Of a stretch of DNA of 15,674 nt, positions 1-5,658 are shown piece after piece. Where the stretch lies: the NCBI GenBank assembly GCA_014879435.1, contig JACSSB010000335.1:1-15674 (forward strand), written 5' to 3'. Below the pieces are notes generated by a model. It was not told the origin of the DNA. It made no database searches and saw nothing but the letters and a program-made list of their open reading frames with translations. Position 1 is the first letter of the stretch; each line of letters starts with the position of its first letter. Position numbers and translations under genes: made by a program. The stretch comes from Phycisphaerales bacterium. GTDB lineage: Bacteria > Pseudomonadota > Gammaproteobacteria > Competibacterales > Competibacteraceae.

Positions 1-19
1 ACGAACGGACGGCGCTGGC

Positions 20-616
20 ATGGCACCGTTACCTGTAAAACCCCGCGATATCCCCAATCTCATCACCGGACTGCGCATTGTGCTCGTAGCGCCTTTTCTG
101 TGGCTGCTGTTGGAGGCACGCTACGGAGCTGCGTTGATATTGTTCGCAATCGCTGGCTTCTCCGATGCCCTGGACGGCTTTCTAGCCAAACACTATGGCT
201 GGACCAGTGAACTGGGTGGTATCCTCGACCCCATCGCCGACAAACTGCTGCTCCTTGGTGCAATTCTGAGCCTGGGCTGGCTTAACGAACTACCAAGTTG
301 GCTGGTCGTTCTGATACTTGTGCGAGATGTCCTGATCGTTGGCGGCGCAATCAGCTATCACTTTCTGATCGCACCCTTCCAGGCTGCACCGCTGATGATC
401 AGTAAGCTGAATACTCTGATGCAACTGTCCCTAGTTCTCGCAGTGATCGCCAATCATGGAATCGTGCCATTACCGCCGCAACTGCTGGCGATCCTCATCG
501 GATTGACTGCGCTGACCACCGCCTGGAGCGGAGCGACCTATGTCTGGCGCTGGGGCCACGCGGCTTGGCGCCAGCGCCACCATACAATTGATCGTCCCCA
601 TCATCATGACCCTTGA
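20..616 (+). CDS. CDP-alcohol phosphatidyltransferase family membrane protein
   Basis: Integral membrane enzyme of the CDP-alcohol phosphatidyltransferase family, which moves a phosphatidyl group from CDP-diacylglycerol to an alcohol such as glycerol phosphate. The family signature D-x2-D-G-x2-A-R-x8-G-x3-D-x3-D is present at residues 49-74 (Asp49, Asp52, Gly53, Gly66, Asp70, Asp74), except that the usual Arg is Lys57. Several hydrophobic segments follow. At 198 residues the length is normal. The acceptor alcohol cannot be read from sequence; PgsA (phosphatidylglycerophosphate synthase) is the nearest well-known relative. ATG 20 has no strong ribosome site and the frame stays open to the window edge, so an upstream start is possible. 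The 3' end overlaps the next gene by 11 bases, suggesting co-transcription and coupling. Confidence 0.88.
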   Translation: MAPLPVKPRDIPNLITGLRIVLVAPFLWLLLEARYGAALILFAIAGFSDALDGFLAKHYGWTSELGGILDPIADKLLLLGAILSLGWLNELPSWLVVLILVRDVLIVGGAISYHFLIAPFQAAPLMISKLNTLMQLSLVLAVIANHGIVPLPPQLLAILIGLTALTTAWSGATYVWRWGHAAWRQRHHTIDRPHHHDP

Positions 617-1703
617 GACTCAACCCGCGTCACTACCCATCAAACCACCCGATACGCCACCACGGGCACGCTTCTGGCTGATCGTCGTAGCGATTTCCGC
701 CTTTTTGCTATATCTGCTGGCACCGGTGCTGACTCCATTCCTGTTCGCCGCTTTGCTGGCCTACTTGGGCGATCCGCTGATTGATCGGCTGGAAGCGCAC
801 AAACTATCGCGATCCTGGGCGGTCAGCTTGGTATTCGGCATTATCGTGTTTGGGCTGCTGCTGCTACTGTTACTGATCATTCCGATGCTCACCCATCAAT
901 TCAAGGATCTATTGCAACGATTGCCGGATTATCTCGGTGACATCAATACTAGCCTTTCACCCTGGTTGCGTGATGCCTTCGGTATTGATCCGAATTTGTT
1001 GGACTTTAGTCAGCTACGAACGGAGTTGCGCAACTATGCCGATGAGATCGGCAATCTGGCCGTCGATCTGCTGCATTCATTTCGAGAGTCATCCAGCGCG
1101 ATTTTTACCTGGCTGGCCGACTTGGTACTGATACCAGTGGTCACTTTCTATCTACTGCGCGACTGGGATCTGCTCGTTGCCCAGATCCGTGCTTTGCTAC
1201 CACGCCATATCGAGCCAACGGTCAACACACTAGCGCGAGAATCTGATCAGGTCATCGGGGCGTTCCTGCGCGGTCAATTTGTCGTGATGGGTGCGCTGGC
1301 AGTGATTTACTCGACCGGGCTGGCGGTTATCGGGCTGCAATCCTCGCTGCTGATCGGCATGCTAGCCGGGCTGGTGAGCTTCGTGCCTTACCTGGGCCTG
1401 ATCACCGGCATCGGTGTCGCTAGCATCGTCGCAATCTTGCAGTATCACAGCCTGCTGAGCCTAGTACCGGTACTGATCGTCTTCGGTGTTGGTCAGCTGA
1501 TCAGCGATTTTGTGCTAACCCCGAAATTGGTCGGTGACCGTATTGGCTTGCATCCGGTAGCGGTGCTGTTTGCGGTGCTGACCGGTGGCCATTTGTTCGG
1601 TTTCTTTGGCATTTTGCTGGGATTACCCGTGGCGGCAGTCATCGCAGTGATACTGCGCCACGGGCATGATGAATACCTCAAGAGCGCCTTTTACAGCGAT
1701 TGA
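606..1703 (+). CDS. AI-2E family transporter (PerM-like permease)
   Basis: A polytopic inner-membrane protein of 365 residues, the usual size for the AI-2E/PerM family. Members include the autoinducer-2 exporter TqsA and several Na+/H+ antiporters, so the substrate is not assignable here. Visible family features are a paired hydrophobic segment near the N terminus, a long amphipathic middle region, and a C-terminal block with a LHP element followed by Gly-rich helices (GGHLFGFFGILLGLP). The frame also opens at ATG 540, but that start would lie deep inside the upstream gene. ATG 606 gives a normal N terminus and a short 11-base overlap. There is no clear ribosome site, so translational coupling to the phosphatidyltransferase is likely. 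The pairing of these two genes is familiar from other gammaproteobacteria. Confidence 0.9.
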   Translation: MTLETQPASLPIKPPDTPPRARFWLIVVAISAFLLYLLAPVLTPFLFAALLAYLGDPLIDRLEAHKLSRSWAVSLVFGIIVFGLLLLLLLIIPMLTHQFKDLLQRLPDYLGDINTSLSPWLRDAFGIDPNLLDFSQLRTELRNYADEIGNLAVDLLHSFRESSSAIFTWLADLVLIPVVTFYLLRDWDLLVAQIRALLPRHIEPTVNTLARESDQVIGAFLRGQFVVMGALAVIYSTGLAVIGLQSSLLIGMLAGLVSFVPYLGLITGIGVASIVAILQYHSLLSLVPVLIVFGVGQLISDFVLTPKLVGDRIGLHPVAVLFAVLTGGHLFGFFGILLGLPVAAVIAVILRHGHDEYLKSAFYSD

Positions 1704-1758
1704 GCCGTAATCCTAATTCCCGCCTGATTCCAACCGTTTTAATCACTTCGGAGTTGAC

Positions 1759-2769
1759 ATGCCCCGTCTATTCTTGGCTCTTGCGCTGATTTTCAGCTTA
1801 CAAAGTGCTTGCGCCCAGAAATTCCAGACAACACCGATCACACTCGCCGATCATGCCGGCCCTGGGCAAACCGCTGCGGGTATTCGCTGGCTTGGCGTAC
1901 TGCGGCTGAGCCAGGCCGTGATCAACGATCTGAAATTATGTGGCTTGTCTGGACTGGCTTGGGATGAGGACGAAAAACTGCTGTACGCCGTTTCTGATAT
2001 CGGCGGACTCTTTCATTTGCGGCCGGAGTTCGATTCGCACGGAGTGCTGATCGGCGTGCGCATCATCGCCGCCTATCCCCTGCTGGACGCATCCGGCCAG
2101 CCAGTCCATTCTCCCTTTGACGATGCCGAGGATTTGGCCATCCGCAATGGTGATAACGGCTCGCTTGGCGATACCGAACTGCTGATTTCATTCGAGCTTC
2201 GGCCACGGGTGATACGCTACAGTCCTGGCGGCCAATGGCGCGGCGAGGAATCCTTGCCCAAACCTCTGCGTGACATTCGCAATTACCGCGACCGCAATCA
2301 AGCTTTGGAAGCGATAACGCTTGATCCACGCTGGGGCCTGCTGATCGGAACCGAAGCTCCATTGCGTGGTGATCCCATCGACCAAATTCGTCTCTTCGCT
2401 GACAACGGCCGGTTCTGGAGCTATCGACTCGGCACCGCCCCTGGTAGTGCTTTGGTCGCCATGGAAGCATTGCCCGATGGCAGTTTACTCACCCTAGAAC
2501 GCGCATACACGGCTCCACTGCGTCCCTTGATCATCAGTCTACGCCACGTCAAACCGCTAACGGCTGAGCAAAAAACACCTTTATCGATAACTGACGTAGC
2601 GATTCTCGACAGTAGTCAAGGTTGGCTGCTGGATAATTTTGAAGGGCTGACGCGCTATCAGAACCGACGATTTTTCATGGTCAGTGATGACAATTGCAAC
2701 CTGTGGCAATCGACTCTGCTGGTTCATCTTGAGCTATCACCCACTTCTTCACAACCTGATTCCCCTTAA
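1759..2769 (+). CDS. exported esterase-like activity of phytase family protein
   Basis: A 336-residue exported protein of the phytase-like/esterase-like beta-propeller family. A signal peptide covers about residues 1-19, with a probable signal peptidase I site after Ala-Cys-Ala. The SAC stretch is not a good lipobox because Gln stands at -3. Family landmarks are GLSGLAWD (about 62-69), YAVSDIGG (76-83), a DDAEDLAI segment, an EAITLDPRWGLLIGTEAP segment, and a C-terminal NFEGLTRY with FFMVSDDN. The family is annotated from distant similarity to phytases, and a phosphate- or ester-hydrolysing role in the periplasm is inference. A good ribosome site (CGGAG at 1749-1753, 5 bases before ATG) supports the start. 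It lies 55 bases after the permease gene, so it may be read from that operon. Confidence 0.82.
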   Translation: MPRLFLALALIFSLQSACAQKFQTTPITLADHAGPGQTAAGIRWLGVLRLSQAVINDLKLCGLSGLAWDEDEKLLYAVSDIGGLFHLRPEFDSHGVLIGVRIIAAYPLLDASGQPVHSPFDDAEDLAIRNGDNGSLGDTELLISFELRPRVIRYSPGGQWRGEESLPKPLRDIRNYRDRNQALEAITLDPRWGLLIGTEAPLRGDPIDQIRLFADNGRFWSYRLGTAPGSALVAMEALPDGSLLTLERAYTAPLRPLIISLRHVKPLTAEQKTPLSITDVAILDSSQGWLLDNFEGLTRYQNRRFFMVSDDNCNLWQSTLLVHLELSPTSSQPDSP

Positions 2770-2974
2770 GAAATCATGTATATGAATTTGGGATACTTCA
2801 CACTAAAATTGAATGATATTCCGCAAAATCGTCCAATACCGCATTGCCAGAATGCGGTTGACAAGAATTATGACAAGCTTCAATATGCTGCGCCTAGATT
2901 GGTTCCAGAATGGGGTGTTTGTTACATATAAATAAATGGTTTCCAGCATAAATGGGACTATCTGGAGGTGAATC
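2770..2974. other. AT-rich intergenic gap before the phaA remnant
   Basis: This 205-base stretch is visibly richer in A and T than its neighbours. It holds the palindrome and the promoter-like boxes listed separately. I find no thiolase N-terminal coding remnant in any frame, so the missing half of phaA is absent rather than frameshifted. The composition change ends almost exactly where thiolase homology begins (about 2975), as expected at a deletion or insertion breakpoint. No transposase remnant or insertion-sequence end could be recognised. Confidence 0.6.
2838..2858. promoter_or_regulatory. perfect 8-bp inverted repeat next to a TTGACA box
   Basis: ACCGCATT (2838-2845), a 5-base spacer GCCAG, then AATGCGGT (2851-2858) form a perfect inverted repeat. 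No T-tract follows, so it is not an intrinsic terminator. The last T is also the first base of TTGACA (2858-2863), an exact -35 consensus, which would suit an operator. The matching -10 is weak: CAATAT at 2881-2886 after a 17-base spacer agrees at three of six positions. A better -10-like box, TATAAA, lies at 2927-2932 but has a poor -35. Operator function is inference. Confidence 0.4.
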
Positions 2975-2977
2975 TTG
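2964..2977 (+). promoter_or_regulatory. strong Shine-Dalgarno with TTG start in front of the thiolase remnant
   Basis: GGAGG at 2964-2968 sits 6 bases before TTG 2975. An in-frame TGA at 2969-2971 closes the frame directly upstream, so TTG 2975 is the only plausible start for this frame. The site is well placed for translation of a gene fragment that lacks its own N-terminal half. It may have arisen by chance at the breakpoint. Confidence 0.5.
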
Positions 2978-3601
2978 AAGGACGGTAAGCTAAAAAATGA
3001 AATTGTACCGATCGAGATTCTGCAACGTAAGGGCAAACCCATTCTATTCGACATTGATGAATTCCCACGGGCGGGTACCATCACCACCGATCTAAGCAAG
3101 CTGCGGTCAGCATTCAAACAGGATGAAAGTGTCACCGCCAGCAACGCATCTGCCATCATCGCCACAACGGCCAGTGCTGCGCATAATCTTGGTCTCAAAC
3201 CGTTGGCGCACACCACCGCCTATGCCAAGGCCAACGTAGATCTCGAAATCATGCGCGCAGAGTCGATTCCAGCGTCTCGCACCGACCTACGCCAGGCCAG
3301 ATGGACAGCGGACTCGCTCGACCTAATCGAATCCGACAAAGCATTCGCCACCCAGGCGATCTCTGCTAACTGTAAAATAAGCTGGGATACCAGCAAAGTG
3401 AATGTCAATGGCGGCGCCATCGCGCTGAGCCATCCGATCGGTGCCTCCGGCTCCCGCATCTTGGTGACTCTGCTGCACAAAATGGTCCGCCGTGACGCCA
3501 AGAAGGGTCTCGCGACCCTGTGTATCGACGGCAGCCAGAGTGTTGCATCGGCTGCCGAACGCGATCAATTCCAATCAATAAATCCGAGGAGAAGTCTCTA
3601 A
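2975..3601 (+). pseudogene. phaA: truncated, decayed acetyl-CoA acetyltransferase (phaA remnant, C-terminal half)
   Basis: The 208-residue frame aligns along its length with the C-terminal half of PHB-pathway beta-ketothiolases (normally about 390 residues): EIVPIEI, DEFPRAG, WDTSKVNVNGGAIAL, HPIGASG, TLLHKMVRRDAKKGLATLCI. The N-terminal half, with the acyl-accepting cysteine (Cys89 in the Zoogloea enzyme), is missing. Within the remnant the conserved NDGAAA region is lost with about 7 residues, the NEAF motif reads SDKAF, GHP reads SHP, and the C-terminal CIGGGQG-type loop reads CIDGSQS. His153 and Cys183, equivalents of the other catalytic residues, remain. It cannot be an active thiolase. 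The frame has no internal stop, begins at TTG behind a good ribosome site, and ends in TAATG overlapping phaB by one base. A residual expressed fragment that couples translation into phaB is possible. Confidence 0.88.
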
Positions 3602-4344
3602 TGTCTCGAGTCGCAGTCGTTACTGGCGGTATCGGTGGTTTGGGTACGGCCATGTGCAAAGCGCTGGCCGAACAGGGCCGTCGCGTCGTTGCAGTTGATT
3701 ACAATGGCCTCAGCCAGGAAGCCGTGGACAAGTGGAAGGCTGCCCGCAAGGCCGAAGGTCTTGATATTCCAGTTTATCTTGCCGATGTCACCGATTTTGA
3801 ATCCTGCGCCGAAGCCTGCAAAAAGATCGAGGCGGAAGTCGGCCCGGTTGAAATTCTGGTCAATAACGCGGGTATTACCCGTGACTCCATGTTCCACAAG
3901 ATGACTCCGGAACAGTGGCACGCCGTCATCAATACCAACCTGAACAGCGTCTTCAATATGACCAAGCAGGTCTATGGGAAGATGATAGAGCGGGGTTGGG
4001 GTCGTATCGTTAATATCTCGTCGGTCAATGGCATCAAAGGTCAGGCCGGTCAAACCAACTATTCAGCCACCAAAGCGGCAATCTACGGCTTCACCAAGTC
4101 GCTGGCTCAGGAATGCGCCAAGAAGGGCGTCACCGTCAACTCCATTTCCCCCGGCTATATCGGTACTGAAATGGTGCGGGCCATCCGCGAAGACGTGCTG
4201 GCCGCCATCGTCAAGACCATCCCGGTTGGCCGCCTTGGCGAGCCTTCAGAGATCGGCCGGACGGTCGCTTTCATGACGGCAGAAGATGCCGGCTTCCTGA
4301 CCGGCGAAGATGTCACCGTCAATGGCGGTCTCTATTTCCGCTAA
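3601..4344 (+). CDS. phaB: acetoacetyl-CoA reductase PhaB
   Basis: Short-chain dehydrogenase of 247 residues that reduces acetoacetyl-CoA to (R)-3-hydroxybutyryl-CoA, the monomer for PHB synthesis in the cytoplasm. It shows the nucleotide loop TGGIGGLG (8-15), NNAG (88-91), catalytic Ser141 in NISSVNG, the Y154-x3-K158 pair, and the PhaB-type segment SPGYIGTEMV. All active-site elements look intact, in contrast to both neighbouring pha genes. Asp33 at the end of the second beta strand is a position where an acidic residue usually favours NAD(H) over NADP(H). The start at ATG 3601 is set by GAGGAG at 3586-3591. The frame opens earlier, but only through the end of the phaA remnant. FabG-type reductases are related, but the TGGIGG loop and the pha context favour PhaB. 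Confidence 0.93.
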   Translation: MSRVAVVTGGIGGLGTAMCKALAEQGRRVVAVDYNGLSQEAVDKWKAARKAEGLDIPVYLADVTDFESCAEACKKIEAEVGPVEILVNNAGITRDSMFHKMTPEQWHAVINTNLNSVFNMTKQVYGKMIERGWGRIVNISSVNGIKGQAGQTNYSATKAAIYGFTKSLAQECAKKGVTVNSISPGYIGTEMVRAIREDVLAAIVKTIPVGRLGEPSEIGRTVAFMTAEDAGFLTGEDVTVNGGLYFR

Positions 4345-4357
4345 GTTCTAGTACCGT

Positions 4358-4398
4358 GCGGCGCTGGCCTTTCCTGGGCTGGCGCCGCTCTGCTTTTT
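4358..4398 (+). terminator. intrinsic terminator after phaB, abutting phaR
   Basis: GCGGCGCTGGCC (4358-4369) pairs with GGCTGGCGCCGC (4377-4388) as a 12-bp stem with two internal G-U pairs and a 7-base loop. It is followed by TCTGC and TTTTT (4394-4398). The stem lies 13 bases after the phaB stop, and the T-run ends 2 bases before the first in-frame ATG of phaR. Confidence 0.75.
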
Positions 4399-4400
4399 AT

Positions 4401-4973
4401 ATGCCTAATATGAGCGAACCGCGCACTATCAAAAAATATCCGAACCGTCGACTTTACGACACGGCCATCAGTAGTTACATCACCCTTGAGGATGTCAAAC
4501 AACTGGTGCTGGACCGCGCCAGCTTTCATGTTATCGACGCACGTACCAATACCGACATCACGCGGGGCATTTTGCTGCAGATCATTAGTGAGCAAGAAGA
4601 ACAAGGCAATCCGATCTTCACTACGGAAGTGCTGGCACATATCATCCGTTTTTATGGCGATACCCTACAGGGAATGATGGGCAATTATCTGGAAAAAAGC
4701 TTACAGGCATTCGTGGATCAGCAGCACCTGTTCCGGGAACAAATGCGCTCGTTTATCGGCAAGAATCCACTGACGATGATCAGCGATCTGGTGGAACACA
4801 ATCTTTCATTATGGAAAAGCGTCAACGAGCGACTCCAGAAACCCTATGTTCCACCGGAAGCGATTACCGAATCGGCACCTCTCTCTTCGCAGCAAACCGC
4901 TCAGATCGAGGGTTCGACTCCAGTCGGCACACGAGAAAAACCATCGAAGGCGCGTAAAGATAAAAAAATTTGA
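4401..4973 (+). CDS. phaR: polyhydroxyalkanoate synthesis repressor PhaR
   Basis: DNA-binding regulator of PHB accumulation. Known PhaR proteins repress phasin genes and their own gene, and are titrated off DNA by nascent PHB granules. The N-terminal PHB accumulation regulatory DNA-binding domain is clear: IKKYPNRRLYDT, SSYITLEDV, and VIDARTNTDITRGILLQII. A middle domain follows (FTTEVLAHIIRFYGDTLQGMMGNYLEKSL, then a Gln-rich helix), and the tail is charged and Lys-rich. The length is 190 residues from ATG 4401 or 187 from ATG 4410. A GTG at 4356 is in frame but would place the terminator hairpin inside the gene, so I reject it. Neither ATG has a visible ribosome site. Expression would need read-through of the terminator or a promoter hidden within it. 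Confidence 0.92.
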   Translation: MPNMSEPRTIKKYPNRRLYDTAISSYITLEDVKQLVLDRASFHVIDARTNTDITRGILLQIISEQEEQGNPIFTTEVLAHIIRFYGDTLQGMMGNYLEKSLQAFVDQQHLFREQMRSFIGKNPLTMISDLVEHNLSLWKSVNERLQKPYVPPEAITESAPLSSQQTAQIEGSTPVGTREKPSKARKDKKI

Positions 4974-5023
4974 GTAGGCACGAGATTACACACCACGCCC
5001 CGTAATGGCCACAGCACTCTGTT

Positions 5024-5627
5024 TTAGCGTGCCAGCAACCAAGTAGCGATGGTGGGTGGAACTTCTTGCTGGGCGCGGGCGCTCACATAAATACCGATGT
5101 GGCCACCGCGGAACGAATGCTCCGTATAATCCTGGCTACCACAAAGCGCCGCTAGAGCTCTGGACGCAGCGGGTGGTACCAGATGATCTTGAGTGGCGTA
5201 CACATTCAGCATCGGCATGGTGATATTCCGCAAATTCACTGTTTGTGCACCGATGCTGACCTCGCCCTTGATCAACTTATTGCGTTGAAAGAAATCCTTC
5301 ACAAACTGGCGGAATACCTCTCCGGCCTGATCTGGACTATCGAAAATCCATTTTTCCATCCGCAGTAAAGTTTTTCAGCGCCTTTGCATCGTCGAGGATA
5401 TCGATTAAATCTACATATTTCTGCCCGGTCAGACGAAACGGGCTCAGCGACAGAAAGGTGAAGTTCAGCAATTGCCCCGGCAGATTACCGAGGGTATCCA
5501 CCAGTAAATCCATCATATAGGGCCGGTTGACCAGAGCGTACACGATCAGCAACGGTACCGAATGGGGCTGCGCCACCCGAGGCTGATAACGGTACAACGT
5601 CAGCTTATCTTCTTGATAAACCACCTC
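5024..5627 (-). pseudogene. phaC: class III PHB synthase PhaC, wrecked by internal deletion and frameshift
   Basis: Two adjacent minus-strand frames are pieces of one class III poly(3-hydroxybutyrate) synthase. The upstream piece (5627 to 5337) reads VYQEDKLTLYRY, LLIVYALVNRPYM, then jumps to DLLVDTLGN, FTFLSLSPFRLTGQKYVDLIDILDD. The next piece (5359 to 5024) continues with MEKWIFDSPDQAGEVFRQF to the C terminus. By memory of Allochromatium PhaC, about 110 residues are missing at the jump, including the lipase-like box with the catalytic Cys. The pieces are out of frame by one extra base at 5366: without it the reading becomes NF-LRMEKWIFDS, matching the family. About 45 N-terminal residues are also gone, with an in-frame TGA at 5628-5630. 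The Asp (QDHLVPP) and His (GGHIGIY) of the triad remain. No active synthase is possible. It converges with phaR and starts 31 bases after the protease gene. Confidence 0.93.
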
Positions 5628-5658
5628 TCAGGGGGATTCCCCAAGCATTTTCCGTACT

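Noticed and set aside
2813..2935. A 40-codon basic frame in the AT-rich gap (MIFRKIVQYR...)
   Set aside because: No ribosome site, no similarity I can recognise, and it spans the palindrome; random open frames of this size are expected.
2803..3216. Minus-strand 137-codon frame over the phaA remnant
   Set aside because: It is antisense to clear thiolase homology and resembles no family.
4356..4400. GTG 4356 as the start of phaR
   Set aside because: It would place the terminator hairpin inside the coding region and adds residues unlike PhaR N termini.
5632..5642. Hairpin GGGG-ATT-CCCC after the protease gene
   Set aside because: Stem of only four pairs and no T-run in the direction of the protease transcript.
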